From JBKHAJ01 sp964641125 (GTDB taxonomy: Bacteria; Spirochaetota; Spirochaetia; SPDA01; CAZSGZ01), in NCBI GenBank assembly GCA_964641125.1, contig CAZXMO010000008.1:1-64000 (forward strand): 64,000 bases of DNA, read 5' to 3'. The position numbers were made by a program, and so were the translations under genes. The notes below the pieces were generated by a model. It searched no databases. It saw only the letters and a program-made list of their open reading frames with translations, and was not told the DNA's origin. Below, piece after piece: positions 33,138 to 42,637 of the stretch. The first letter of the stretch is position 1. Each line of letters begins with the position of its first letter.

Positions 33138-33995
33138 TCAATCCCTTCGGCCGACAATGACCCGCTCCCGGCCCGCTAAGTCGGGAAGCCTTTGGATATC
33201 GGCGTATCCGGCATCGCGCATAATCCCCTCTATCCTGGTCATCTGAGCGTGATGGGCCTCCAATAAAAGATAACCATTCCTAACTAAAAAATCCATGCTC
33301 CGGTGCACAATTTTGTCGAGGACGTCCAATCCTTCCTCCCCGCCCTTCAACGCTAAAAACGGCTCGGGCCATCCCGCCGCTTCCATGCCGCGGACCTCTT
33401 CGTCGGTCAAATAGGGCGGATTGGAGACGATTACGTCAAAGCGTCCGTCGATAGCGGAAAAGAGATCGCTCCGAATAAAAGGGACAGGTTCGGAGGCGAG
33501 ACGCTTCGCGTTGATCATGAATACCTCTTCGGCGGACGGGGACACGTCGCTCGCGCTTATCCGGGCGTCGAGACCCCTGTCGCGGCACACCCGGTGCAGG
33601 GTCAGGGCTATGCACCCCGAGCCGGTCCCGAGATCGAGGAGTGTGACGGGGTCCGTTCCCTGCTTTGCCGCGATCACCTCGAGGGCCGCGTCGACAATGA
33701 TCTCGGTATCCGGCCGGGGGACGAGGACCCGTTCGTCGACGTAGAAGGTGAGGCTGTAGAACTCTTTTTTCCGCCTGATATAGGAAACCGGATACCCCTC
33801 GAGACGCCGGTGAAGGAAGGACCGGTAGAGCTCTTCCGTTTTTCCATCGAGCGGATCGGGGAGGGATGCGTAGATTTTTTCCTTAGGAATTTTAGCTGCT
33901 TCGGAGAGAAGAACCGTTGCGTCGAGAAGCGGAGTTTCGATGCGGTGGCTCGCAAGGAGTTCCTTCCCGAAGCTCAAGGCCTCGCGGAACGTCAT
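33138..33995 (-). CDS. prmC: Release factor glutamine methyltransferase
   Basis: A 285-aa SAM-dependent enzyme that methylates the GGQ glutamine of release factors. N-terminal helical domain, SAM motif LDLGTGSGCIALTL near 120-133 and catalytic NPPY near 187. It starts 16 nt after prfA, its substrate gene, the classical arrangement. Confidence 0.95.
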   Translation of the reverse strand: MTFREALSFGKELLASHRIETPLLDATVLLSEAAKIPKEKIYASLPDPLDGKTEELYRSFLHRRLEGYPVSYIRRKKEFYSLTFYVDERVLVPRPDTEIIVDAALEVIAAKQGTDPVTLLDLGTGSGCIALTLHRVCRDRGLDARISASDVSPSAEEVFMINAKRLASEPVPFIRSDLFSAIDGRFDVIVSNPPYLTDEEVRGMEAAGWPEPFLALKGGEEGLDVLDKIVHRSMDFLVRNGYLLLEAHHAQMTRIEGIMRDAGYADIQRLPDLAGRERVIVGRRD

Positions 33996-34011
33996 AGGCG
34001 TCTCTTACCCG

Positions 34012-35082
34012 CTAACTCGCTTCGGAGCTCAAGAGCTGCTCCCGGTCGCTCACTTTCAGGTTTTCCACCAGTTCCTCCATATCACCCTGTAGAACAGCCT
34101 CGAGCTTGTACAGGGTCAGATTGATTCGGTGGTCGGTGACCCGGTTTTGGGGAAAGTTATAGGTCCTGATCCTTTCCGAACGGTCCCCCGAGCCGATCTG
34201 ATTCCGCCTCGCCTCGGCCCGCTCCTGCTGCCGCTTCCGTTCCTCCATTTCGTAGAGACGGGCCCGGAGTACCCTCAAAGCCTTGGCCTTGTTCTTGTGC
34301 TGGGACTTTTCGTCCTGGCAGGTTACCACCAGGCCGCTGGGTAGGTGGGTTATGCGGACCGCCGAGTCGGTGGTGTTGACGCTCTGTCCCCCCGGGCCGG
34401 AGGATCGGTACACGTCGATCTTTAAATCCTCGTTCCGTACATCCACGTCGGTTTCCTCCGCCTCGGGGAGGACCGCCACGGTGACCGCGGAGGTGTGGAT
34501 CCGCCCTCCCGATTCGGTCTCCGGGACCCTCTGGACCCGGTGTCCGCCGCTCTCGTACTTGAGCTCTTCGTAGACATTTTTCCCTGCAATGGAGAAAATG
34601 ATCTCCTTGAATCCGCCGATCCCGGTTTCGTTGGCCGACATGATTTCGATCTTCCAGTTCCGCTTTTCCGCGAACCGGCTGTACATCCGAAAGAGGTCGG
34701 CCGCGAAGAGGGCGGCCTCTTCCCCGCCGGTTCCCGCCCGGATTTCCATAATGATATTCTTGCCGGCCAAGGGATCTTTGGGGATGAGGAGGATCCTGAG
34801 CTCCTCCTCGAGCTTCTGCTTACGCTTATTAAGGCGTTTGACCTCTTCCCGTGCCATCTCCCGCATTTCCGGGTCGGTCTCTTCGTCGGCTAAAAGATTG
34901 GATTCTTCGAGCTCTTCCCTTACCCGCTTGAATTCCTTGTAGGTCTCGACGGTATCCTGAAGATGGGCGTGCTCCTGGAGGAGGTCCCTGTACCTGGCGG
35001 CGTCTTTCATCACCGCGGGATCGCTTATAAGGGTTTCTATCTCTTTGAATCGGGCCTCTAGGCGGTCTAATTTATCGAACAT
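34012..35082 (-). CDS. prfA: Peptide chain release factor 1
   Basis: A 356-aa factor that terminates translation at UAA/UAG. The peptidyl-hydrolysis motif GPGGQSVNTTDSAVR is near 229-243, with the RF1-typical GGRIHTSAVTVAVLPE just before it. Normal length. Operon prfA-prmC-relA/spoT. Confidence 0.95.
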   Translation of the reverse strand: MFDKLDRLEARFKEIETLISDPAVMKDAARYRDLLQEHAHLQDTVETYKEFKRVREELEESNLLADEETDPEMREMAREEVKRLNKRKQKLEEELRILLIPKDPLAGKNIIMEIRAGTGGEEAALFAADLFRMYSRFAEKRNWKIEIMSANETGIGGFKEIIFSIAGKNVYEELKYESGGHRVQRVPETESGGRIHTSAVTVAVLPEAEETDVDVRNEDLKIDVYRSSGPGGQSVNTTDSAVRITHLPSGLVVTCQDEKSQHKNKAKALRVLRARLYEMEERKRQQERAEARRNQIGSGDRSERIRTYNFPQNRVTDHRINLTLYKLEAVLQGDMEELVENLKVSDREQLLSSEAS

Positions 35083-35102
35083 GCCAATGTATCTCTCTCG
35101 AG

Positions 35103-35279
35103 TTATGGATTACCGGGGGTAAAATCGGGACAGGCGTAGATAACCGACTCCATCCCCATGTCGTGGGGTGGTTTGATATCGGCTATGGAATTCTTCAAGG
35201 ATTCATGTATCGGGCACCGGCCGAGCAAAGCGCAGTCGGGACACACGCCGTTCCCCCGTGTGTTGATTTCAAGATTCAT
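35103..35279 (-). CDS. 58-aa cysteine-rich small protein
   Basis: Open frame of 58 codons plus stop: MNLEINTRGNG, then CPDCALLGRCPIHE, a helical stretch, and YACPDFTPGNP. Four cysteines (13, 16, 22, 50) and a His could bind zinc or an Fe-S cluster. Family not recognised. Evidence that it is real: a good promoter (TTGAAC-18-TATACT) ends 7 nt before the ATG, matching the leaderless layout of other genes here, and it neatly fills the gap between xth and prfA. Confidence 0.6.
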   Translation of the reverse strand: MNLEINTRGNGVCPDCALLGRCPIHESLKNSIADIKPPHDMGMESVIYACPDFTPGNP

Positions 35280-35286
35280 GAAGAAA

Positions 35287-35316
35287 AGTATATCACAAAG
35301 AGACCGTGCGGTTCAA
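35287..35316 (-). promoter_or_regulatory. Promoter of the small Cys-rich gene (leaderless)
   Basis: Minus strand: TTGAAC (35316-35311), 18-bp spacer, TATACT (35292-35287), 7 nt to the ATG. The -35 overlaps the stop of xth. Confidence 0.5.
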
Positions 35317-36071
35317 TCCAGGGTAAGGCGTATCGGGCAGTGATCGGAACCGTACACATCGGAGAGTATCTCGGAGGCCTCCACCCGGTCGATGAGGCCG
35401 GAATCCACCACGAAGTAATCGATCCTCCATCCGATGTTCTTCTCCCGGGCCGCGAAGCGGTACGACCACCAGGTATAGTGCCCCGGCTCGTCGTTAAAGT
35501 GTCTGAAGGTGTCGATATACCCGTCGCCCAAGAAATCGCTCATCCATTCCCGTTCCTCCGGGAGGTATCCGGGATTCCGCTCATTCTGTTTCGGCCGGGC
35601 TAAGTCGATGGGCCGGTGGGCGATATTGAAGTCCCCGGTGAGGACGAAGCTCCTTCCCGCCGCGGCGAGCTTGCCGCAGTACTCTCTGATCCGTTTGCAG
35701 AAGGTAAGCTTGTGATCGAGGCGTCTTCCCTCGGGCTGGCTGTTGGGAAAGTAACCGTTTATGAGGACGAAGGAGCCGTAGTCGAGGATAAGGGTCCGTC
35801 CCTCGTTATCGAATTCACGGTCCCCTAAGACGTCCGTCGATTCGGGCTTCTTTTTCGCGTAGACAGCGACCCCGCTGTATCCCTTCTTATCGGCGGAATT
35901 CCAGTAGGCGGTATACCCCTCCTGCTCGAAGAACCTCTTCTTGAGCTGCTCTTCCTGGGCCTTGGTCTCCTGGAGGCACAGAATGTCGGGAGATTCTTGG
36001 TGCATCCAATCGAAGAGTCCCTTGTTCTCCGCCGCGCGTATTCCGTTTACGTTCCACGAAACGATTCTCAT
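35313..36071 (-). CDS. xth: Exodeoxyribonuclease III
   Basis: A 252-aa AP endonuclease/3' exonuclease of base-excision repair. WNVNGIRAAENKG at 6-18, LQETKAQ near 33-39 (catalytic Glu), GDFNIAH near 145 and the C-terminal GSDHCPI. Start at 36071 after GGAGGAGAC. Its first bases overlap the end of the ABC-F gene by 4 nt. Confidence 0.94.
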   Translation of the reverse strand: MRIVSWNVNGIRAAENKGLFDWMHQESPDILCLQETKAQEEQLKKRFFEQEGYTAYWNSADKKGYSGVAVYAKKKPESTDVLGDREFDNEGRTLILDYGSFVLINGYFPNSQPEGRRLDHKLTFCKRIREYCGKLAAAGRSFVLTGDFNIAHRPIDLARPKQNERNPGYLPEEREWMSDFLGDGYIDTFRHFNDEPGHYTWWSYRFAAREKNIGWRIDYFVVDSGLIDRVEASEILSDVYGSDHCPIRLTLD

Positions 36072-38014
36072 GTCTCCTCCTCCCGATAACGGCTGAGTAA
36101 ATCCTCCGTCTCTTCCCACTCCGCGGTGAGCACTTCGATTCCAGCCTCGATCCTCTCGATCCGTTCCTTGACCCGGGCGGCTTCAACGGGATCGGAGTAG
36201 ACCGCGGGATCCGCGAGCTCTTCATGGAGCCCGGACAGATCGTCTTCCGCCGCGTGGATTCCGTCGATGAGCTCTTCCTCCCGGCGCTCGAGTCTTTTAA
36301 GCTCTCCCCGCCTCTTTTTCTCCTCTTCGTACCCCGCCGCCCCCGTATCGCTTCCTTTTACGGGGCCCTCCGGGGAGTCGTCAGCGGCCCGTTCGGTCTC
36401 CCGTTCCTGCTCCTGCTTCCACAGAAAGTAGCGGTAGTCCCCGGGATAGAGGGTGTACTTCCGTTCATCGAGGTGAAGGACCTCGGTGGCGAGCCCTTCG
36501 AGGAAGTGCCGGTCGTGGCTCACGAAGACCACCGTCCCCGGGTACTTCTCGAGAGCATCGAGAAGAATGTCCTTGGAGTGGAGGTCCAGATGGTTAGTGG
36601 GCTCGTCGAGGATCAAGAGATTGACCGGGTGGAGGAGGAGCAAAAGCAGAGCCAGGCGGCTCCGTTCCCCGCCGCTCAAAACATGAGTCGATTTGTAGAC
36701 GTCGTCGCCCCGGAAGAGGAAGGCCCCGAGCATATCCCGTGCCTTGGGTATGAGCTCGGTGGGGGCCTCCTCCTCGAAGGTCTCGATGATCGACTTCTTG
36801 CCGCCGAAACGGCCGGAGAGGTCCTGGGCAAAGTACCCTATCTCCACGCCCTTTCCGAGCCGCACCTCACCGGAGTAGTCCCGGTCGGTACCGGAGAGAA
36901 TTTTCAGCAGTGTGGTTTTTCCCGCGCCGTTTACTCCGGTTACCGCGAGCTTCTCTCCCCGGCGGACGGTCAGATCGAGTCCGTCTAAGACGGTATTTTC
37001 CCCGTAGCTCTTGGTAAGCCCCGTGATATCGAGGACGATTTCCCCCGAGTGGGGAGGCGGGGGAAAGGAAATCCTCATTTTTTTGAGATGCTCCGGGATC
37101 TCGATCCGCTCGAGCTTTTCCAGATATTTGATCCTGCTCTGGACCTGCTTGGCCTTGGAGGCGTTGTACCGGAACTTGGAAATGAACTCCTCGGTCCGGG
37201 CGATCTCCTCTTGCTGTTCGGTGTACCGCTTGGCGAGCTCCTCGAGCTCCTCTCTTCTGCGCCGCTCGTAACGGGAGTAGTTTCCCCGGTACGTTGTGAG
37301 GTCCCCGTGGAAGAGCTCGGCGATCTCATCGACGGTTGAATCGAGGAAGTACCGGTCGTGGGAGACCAGGCATACCCCGCCGTGATAATCGTTCAGGTAA
37401 TCCTCGAGCCAATTTCTGGCCTCTAAATCGAGGTAGTTCGTCGGCTCGTCCAAGAGCATGATGTCCGGATCTTCGAGAAGGATCTTGGCTAAGGCTATCC
37501 GCATCTGCCATCCCCCGGAAAAGGTCTCGGTGGGCCGGTCGAGCTCAGCTGCGGTAAAACCGAGGCCGAAGAGGACTTTGTCGATCCGGTGCTTCCGGTC
37601 GTAGTAGCCCGAGGATATGAGATGCTCGTGGATGTCGTGGTGCCGGGATAGGAGCTTTTCGGTTTCCCCGTCCTCTTCCGATACGCTTCCGAGGCGTTCC
37701 TCGAGCTCGTGTTTTTCGGCTACAAGGCCGCGGAAATAGTCGAAGGCCCGGTCCGCCTCATCCGCGAGGGATGAGCCGGAGTGGGTAAGGCCGCTCTGGG
37801 GGAGATAGGATACCCTGCACCCCTTCCGGAGCGCCACCCTTCCTCCGTCGGGGCTGATCATCCCCGCGGCGATCTTCATGAGTGTTGTCTTGCCGCTGCC
37901 GTTGGCCCCGGTCAGGGCGACCCTGCTCTTCCTGTCCAGAGAAAACTCCACCCCTTTGAGAATATCCCGGTCCCCGAAGGCCAGGGCTACACTGGAGAGC
38001 TGAACACAGGACAC
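36068..38014 (-). CDS. ABC-F family ATPase
   Basis: A 648-aa cytosolic protein with two ABC ATPase domains (GANGSGKTT near 35 and GVNGAGKTT near 365, each with LDEPTNYLD or LDEPTNHLD) and no membrane segment. The charged interdomain linker (about 240-300) and C-terminal coiled coil (about 560-648) resemble the YheS/Uup group, which act on stalled ribosomes. Exact subgroup uncertain. Confidence 0.92.
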   Translation of the reverse strand: MSCVQLSSVALAFGDRDILKGVEFSLDRKSRVALTGANGSGKTTLMKIAAGMISPDGGRVALRKGCRVSYLPQSGLTHSGSSLADEADRAFDYFRGLVAEKHELEERLGSVSEEDGETEKLLSRHHDIHEHLISSGYYDRKHRIDKVLFGLGFTAAELDRPTETFSGGWQMRIALAKILLEDPDIMLLDEPTNYLDLEARNWLEDYLNDYHGGVCLVSHDRYFLDSTVDEIAELFHGDLTTYRGNYSRYERRRREELEELAKRYTEQQEEIARTEEFISKFRYNASKAKQVQSRIKYLEKLERIEIPEHLKKMRISFPPPPHSGEIVLDITGLTKSYGENTVLDGLDLTVRRGEKLAVTGVNGAGKTTLLKILSGTDRDYSGEVRLGKGVEIGYFAQDLSGRFGGKKSIIETFEEEAPTELIPKARDMLGAFLFRGDDVYKSTHVLSGGERSRLALLLLLLHPVNLLILDEPTNHLDLHSKDILLDALEKYPGTVVFVSHDRHFLEGLATEVLHLDERKYTLYPGDYRYFLWKQEQERETERAADDSPEGPVKGSDTGAAGYEEEKKRRGELKRLERREEELIDGIHAAEDDLSGLHEELADPAVYSDPVEAARVKERIERIEAGIEVLTAEWEETEDLLSRYREEET

Positions 38015-39310
38015 TTATTCTTCCCGGTGGACGAAGGAGATGATAATGGGAAACTCCGGTTCTTTTTTGATAACCGAATCGTCGATTCCCTCGGCGGGAA
38101 CGTAGACGAAGCGTACTCCGGATGCGGTCAGCCCGTAGAGGAAAGCCAGAGGTTTATCCCGCTGGTTCTGAAAGGTCAGTTGGAGTGCTCCGTCGTACCG
38201 CTTTTCCAGGGACTCGTCGAGGAAGAGAGAAAACTCGAGCTTTCCCGTGTTTCCCGAATTCCGGGGTATGATGTCGGGGACCAGGCGCCAGTAGTCGGAC
38301 CAGGAGAATTTGGTAAAGCCGTCCAATTCGAGAGTCCCGTAGGCATCGGAATGGAACACGGGACCTCTTTCGGTTAGCTCCCGGAATTTCTCGAGCCGCC
38401 TCTCCCTTTCTTCGGCGATGATCGAAGCGACATCCGAGTCCAATCGTATAAAAGCCGTGTTCATGAACCGTTGTCCCATCGGATATTCGGCGACGATCCG
38501 TTCTTCGGAGTGAATGGTGATCTTCAGCGGTGTCCCGTCGAAAATATAATCCCGTCCTCCGGCGGGAATTATATCGGTATAGCTGTATTCGGCTGATCCA
38601 AACCGGGTAGTAAGGACTATCCGGTTCTCCTCGGGGTAGGGAAACACCCCGTAGAGCTCCTGAAAGAGCTCGAGGTCGATGGTGCCTTCGGCTATCATGT
38701 CCCGGTAATACTCCGGCCGCCAAGTGTTCTCGAGAAAAGTGACCAGCAGGGGATCCCGGCCGGGACCCTCTCCTGATGTGTCCTCGACTCCGATTCGAGT
38801 AATCGTCAGGTTGCGTCCGAATACCCATCCGACGATACCTCCCTCCGTAAGCACCTGGTACCAGTAGTCCTCGTACTGCCCCTCGGTATCGGTAATGTTC
38901 TCACGGCTCAGGATCTTTACCGTCTCTCCCCGGCGCATCCGGTAGACTCGCTCCGAGGTCCCGGATGGTTCTTTACGGATAGGAAGCCCGTCCGAATCGG
39001 CCCGGGCTATGCTCATCTTCCAGGGCTCGAACCTTTCGAGGTAAGCGAGGGCCTCCTTCTCCCGATTGAAGAAGGACACTCTCCACCGGGGGACCTCCAC
39101 GGCCTCCTCGTCGGTTCCGAGAAGAGTGTAGGAGTCCTGAATCGATGATTCTTCGATGATGGGGACGACGGAACCCGTTCCGTAGCTCTCTTCATCGGCG
39201 GACCAGAGGACCACACCGTACCCCACTTTTCGCGGTCCGCAAGCGATTATTCCCACACAGAAGAGGGCCGCCGCTATGAGGATGCCGAGCAAGCGTATCC
39301 ATTTTTTCAT
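38015..39310 (-). CDS. SH3-domain lipoprotein
   Basis: A 431-aa lipoprotein: MKKWIRLLG, hydrophobic core and lipobox GIIAC near 22-26. A bacterial SH3 domain is visible at about 105-170 (LPIRKEPSGTSERVYRMRRGE, then GWVFGRNL). The rest is beta-rich and unrecognised. Probable envelope protein. Stop and the ABC-F start are adjacent (38015/38014), so the two are probably coupled. The start at 39310 has no Shine-Dalgarno but has a -10 box 9 nt upstream. Confidence 0.85.
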   Translation of the reverse strand: MKKWIRLLGILIAAALFCVGIIACGPRKVGYGVVLWSADEESYGTGSVVPIIEESSIQDSYTLLGTDEEAVEVPRWRVSFFNREKEALAYLERFEPWKMSIARADSDGLPIRKEPSGTSERVYRMRRGETVKILSRENITDTEGQYEDYWYQVLTEGGIVGWVFGRNLTITRIGVEDTSGEGPGRDPLLVTFLENTWRPEYYRDMIAEGTIDLELFQELYGVFPYPEENRIVLTTRFGSAEYSYTDIIPAGGRDYIFDGTPLKITIHSEERIVAEYPMGQRFMNTAFIRLDSDVASIIAEERERRLEKFRELTERGPVFHSDAYGTLELDGFTKFSWSDYWRLVPDIIPRNSGNTGKLEFSLFLDESLEKRYDGALQLTFQNQRDKPLAFLYGLTASGVRFVYVPAEGIDDSVIKKEPEFPIIISFVHREE

Positions 39311-39319
39311 AATTGGTCT

Positions 39320-39350
39320 ATTATAGAACATAACGAGCATGGAAAGTCAA
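39320..39350 (-). promoter_or_regulatory. Promoter of the SH3 lipoprotein gene (leaderless)
   Basis: Minus strand: TTGACT (39350-39345), 19-bp spacer, perfect TATAAT (39325-39320), 9 nt to the ATG at 39310. Confidence 0.5.
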
Positions 39351-39367
39351 CGAAGGAGTTTTTCACT

Positions 39368-40594
39368 ATGGACAAAAAGAAGCGGATATTCGAAGCAATC
39401 GACGGGTATACCGGAGAGATGGTCGAGCTCCAGCGGCTCTTGACCCGAATACCCGCCATAGGACCCGAAAACGGAGGCGAGGGGGAAGAGGAGAAGGCCC
39501 TATCCTTTATCGGCTGGATGAAGGAGAGGGATGTCGAGCTCATCGAGACCCTCTACGCCCCGGATCCCCGGGTGCCGGCGGGAAAGCGTCCTAATGTAAT
39601 CGCCCGCTTTCCGGGCAAGGACTCGAGCCGGACCCTGTGGATCATGTCCCACCTCGACGTGGTCCCGGAGGGGGAGCTCTCCCTATGGAACACCGATCCC
39701 TTCTCCTTGGTGGAAGAGGACGGTAAGCTCTACGGCCGGGGAGTCGAGGACAATCAGCAGGGAATCGTGAGCTCCATTTTCGCGGCCCTTGCCTTTACCC
39801 GGACGGGTACCGTTCCCGACTTCGGCGTCAACCTCCTTTTCGTGGCCGACGAAGAGTTCGGATCGAACAAGGGAATCAAGTATCTCCTGAAGGAACACAA
39901 TCTCTTCCGTGAGAATGATATGTTTCTCGTTCCCGACGGAGGCCGTCCCGACGGAACCATGATCGAGGTGGCTGAAAAGAGCGTGCTGTGGCTCGAGTTT
40001 AAAACCACCGGTAAACAGACCCACGCTTCGAGACCGGACATGGGAAAGAACGCCTTCTTGGCCGCCTCCGATCTGGTCATGAGACTCTCCGATCTCAAAT
40101 CAGTGTTTTCCAAGGAAGACCCCCTCTTCGAACCCCCGACGTCCACCTTCAATCCCACGAAGAAAGAGGCCAACGTCCCCAACGTCAACACCATCCCCGG
40201 GGAGGACGTGTTCTGCTTCGATTGCCGGATCCTTCCCGATTACCCGGCGGATGAGGTCCTCGCCGAAGTGGACCGGAGAGTGGGGGCGGTGGAGGAAACC
40301 CACGGGGTCGGCATCGAGTACAAGATCCTCCAGCGCGTCGAATCGCGCCCCACCCCCGCCGACGCCGAGATCGTAGGGATGCTCAAGAATGCCGTTACGG
40401 AGGTGTACGGGACCGAAGCCGAACCGGTGGGAATCGGAGGGGGGACGGTGGCCGCTTATCTCCGGAACGAAGGCTATGAGACGGTGGTGTGGGCGCGGCA
40501 CGACGAGACCGCCCATAACCCCAACGAGAACTGCAGGATCGAGAACCTGGTAGGCGACGCCAAGGTTATGGCTTCGCTCATGCTGAAAGGATAG
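39368..40594 (+). CDS. M20-family metallopeptidase
   Basis: A 408-aa zinc peptidase of the ArgE/DapE/PepV superfamily. Metal ligands in SHLDVVPEG (near 99) and GRGVEDNQQG (near 125), catalytic Glu in ADEEFGSN (near 160) and a C-terminal His in HDETAHNPNE. A lid/dimer domain is inserted in the middle. Substrate (dipeptide or N-acyl amino acid) unknown. AAGGAG precedes the start. Confidence 0.9.
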   Translation: MDKKKRIFEAIDGYTGEMVELQRLLTRIPAIGPENGGEGEEEKALSFIGWMKERDVELIETLYAPDPRVPAGKRPNVIARFPGKDSSRTLWIMSHLDVVPEGELSLWNTDPFSLVEEDGKLYGRGVEDNQQGIVSSIFAALAFTRTGTVPDFGVNLLFVADEEFGSNKGIKYLLKEHNLFRENDMFLVPDGGRPDGTMIEVAEKSVLWLEFKTTGKQTHASRPDMGKNAFLAASDLVMRLSDLKSVFSKEDPLFEPPTSTFNPTKKEANVPNVNTIPGEDVFCFDCRILPDYPADEVLAEVDRRVGAVEETHGVGIEYKILQRVESRPTPADAEIVGMLKNAVTEVYGTEAEPVGIGGGTVAAYLRNEGYETVVWARHDETAHNPNENCRIENLVGDAKVMASLMLKG

Positions 40595-40595
40595 T

Positions 40596-41783
40596 ATGGC
40601 GCCTTTAGTTATCTACGTAACCGGATTCCGTCAACACGCGGGAAAGACGGTCACCAGCTTGGGTCTTTTGCATCTCTTGAGCAAGCATTTCGCCCCGGAG
40701 GAGCTCGGGTACATCAAGCCTGTCGGGCAGCAGCTGATAAGCCTCGAGGACGGCACCAAGGTGGACAAGGACGCCCTGATCATCGACCGCTTTTCGGGAA
40801 TCCCCGATTTGGACATGAAGATGGTCTCTCCGGTCCGCCTCGCTTCCGGATTCACAAAGGAGTATATCTCCTGTACAGACCGCGCCACGGAGACCGAGCG
40901 CCTCAAAGGGAATATTTTGAAAGCCCTCGACTCCTTTTCCCATAAAAAAATAGTGATAGCCGAGGGCACCGGCCATCCGGGGGTCGGCGGTATCGTGGGG
41001 CTTTCCAACGCCAACGTGGGCAATCTCATGCACGCCCATACTCTCTTTCTCTCCGGGGGCGGAATCGGAAAGGCTTTGGACATGCTCGAGGTGGATCTGT
41101 CCTACTTTATCTTCAAGGGGTGCAGGGTGCGGGGACTCATCTTCAACAAGGTTTTTCCTAAGAAAATCGACACGGTCAAAGAGTACATAACCGAGGAGCT
41201 CATCAACGAGCGGTACGGAGCCTACGGAGAGCCGATCCGCATCTTCGGCTTCCTCCCGGAGATTTCGAAGCTCAACCACCCCTCTATGCGGGTCATCGCC
41301 TCCGCCTTTCCCGACGCCCGGAGTATAGGGACGGTAACCGATTGCGAATGGACGGTGCCTTGCAACGGAATCAAGGTGGTCTCCCTTACGGCGGAGTATC
41401 TGAATCCGGAAAAACACATAGCTCCCGGGGATGTGGTTCTCCTCGGCTCGGCCTCGAAGAGCCGGCGGATCAAGCTGTTGAGCTATCAGCGGGCCCTCAA
41501 AAAGAGCTCCGAGAGGGCAATCGGGGGAATAGTACTGACCTGCGGAGAGACGACCCCCTTGGACCCGGAAATCGAAGATCAGATCGCCGAATCGGGAATA
41601 CCCGCTCTCTATGTTCAGGAAGATACCGCGGCCGCGGAGGAAAAGATCATCGAGGTCTTCGAAAATACCAAGATTCAAGTCTACGATAAGCTCAAGCACG
41701 AGAAGATCAAGGAGCTCTTCGAGAATCACTTCGATCTCGATCTCTTTCTCGATGCCCTGGATCTTAGGGGAGGTCGCAGATGA
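40596..41783 (+). CDS. AAA_26/DRTGG-domain protein
   Basis: A 395-aa protein with an N-terminal dethiobiotin-synthase-like P-loop domain (GFRQHAGKTVTSLG at 10-23) and a C-terminal DRTGG-like segment (GGIVLTCGETTPLDPEI). These two domains form the N-terminal part of long phosphotransacetylases, but the acetyltransferase part is absent here. A regulatory nucleotide-binding role is plausible but unproven. It starts 1 nt after the M20 gene. Confidence 0.8.
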   Translation: MAPLVIYVTGFRQHAGKTVTSLGLLHLLSKHFAPEELGYIKPVGQQLISLEDGTKVDKDALIIDRFSGIPDLDMKMVSPVRLASGFTKEYISCTDRATETERLKGNILKALDSFSHKKIVIAEGTGHPGVGGIVGLSNANVGNLMHAHTLFLSGGGIGKALDMLEVDLSYFIFKGCRVRGLIFNKVFPKKIDTVKEYITEELINERYGAYGEPIRIFGFLPEISKLNHPSMRVIASAFPDARSIGTVTDCEWTVPCNGIKVVSLTAEYLNPEKHIAPGDVVLLGSASKSRRIKLLSYQRALKKSSERAIGGIVLTCGETTPLDPEIEDQIAESGIPALYVQEDTAAAEEKIIEVFENTKIQVYDKLKHEKIKELFENHFDLDLFLDALDLRGGRR

Positions 41784-42636
41784 TAAGCACACGCCCCTCT
41801 TCGAGGAGCCGCCGGTTATTCGGGTCGTAGAGGATCCGGTTCGCCGCCTCCACGGGGATAATGAGGTCGGTGTAGTTGATTCCGAAGATTCCCCGGGCGA
41901 GGATTCGTAAAGGGGACCTTCCGATTCGTTCGAGGTAAGGGCTCTCGTCGAGGGTGCCGCTATAGGCCGCCATGCCCCGCTTTTTTAAAGTGTCCGGATC
42001 CACCATCCCCTTTTTGTAGATCTCCCGCATCTCCCCGTCGAAGAGGGTGGGAAACAAGGAAGGCTTCATAATTTCCCTCCTTCTCTCACCGTGGACAGGA
42101 AGACTCCCCTTCGCATAGATGACTATGCCGGTAAATTCGGCGGTAGGGACATGCTCAAGTACCCTCGGCGGTCTGTAGGGTTCCTGGTGCTTGATGAAGA
42201 GGGTGACGATGTCGGGAAAGAGCTTATAGGTATATGTCAGAGAGAAGGAGGTAAGATCGGGGCTGATCCTGGAAAAGGTGCGTTCATAATTCCGGGACAG
42301 CCGGTTGATCCCCTCGATCAATCCCGGTTCCTCTCCGGTTTGTTCCGCCACGGTAAATCGGGAGTCGACGGTCATGTCCGCTATCGCCTCGTTGAAGGCG
42401 AACAGTAAGCCCCCTCCGACGAGCTCCTCCGCTTTCTGCCTGGCGGCCGGAAGAATGAGATCGGTGTCCTCGAGCTTCACTTCCGCCTCGATGCGGAGCT
42501 CACTTCTCTCCCAGTCCAGGGCGTGGGAAAAGACCACCGATTCCCGGGTGCCCGTATCTTGAGCCTCCGCCGCGAAAGGTACTCCCAGGAGAAAAGCGAA
42601 TACAAGGGGTAATTTGATCGAACGGATTCCGTTCAT
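41764..42636 (-). CDS. Secreted protein with FlgP/LPP20-like C-terminal region
   Basis: A 290-aa exported protein with a Sec signal peptide cleaved near PFAAEA-QD. The C-terminal half has TGIVIYAKGSLP, KPSLFPTLFDGEMREIYKKG and RSPLRILARGIFG, the order seen in LPP20/FlgP-type proteins (TGLxxDARG ... PalxPxI ... RVGxxPLxixA). It lacks a lipobox. The start at 42636 has GAGGAATGTAG upstream. Third gene of an envelope operon; its end overlaps the convergent DRTGG gene by 20 bp. Family assignment is a motif-level inference. Confidence 0.65.
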   Translation of the reverse strand: MNGIRSIKLPLVFAFLLGVPFAAEAQDTGTRESVVFSHALDWERSELRIEAEVKLEDTDLILPAARQKAEELVGGGLLFAFNEAIADMTVDSRFTVAEQTGEEPGLIEGINRLSRNYERTFSRISPDLTSFSLTYTYKLFPDIVTLFIKHQEPYRPPRVLEHVPTAEFTGIVIYAKGSLPVHGERRREIMKPSLFPTLFDGEMREIYKKGMVDPDTLKKRGMAAYSGTLDESPYLERIGRSPLRILARGIFGINYTDLIIPVEAANRILYDPNNRRLLEEGRVLIICDLP

Positions 42637-42637
42637 T

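Noticed and set aside
40605..41792. Long open frame of 395 codons on the minus strand
   Set aside because: It is the exact antisense of the DRTGG protein gene. Codon bias with G/C at third positions leaves the opposite strand open; it has no ribosome site or recognisable motif.
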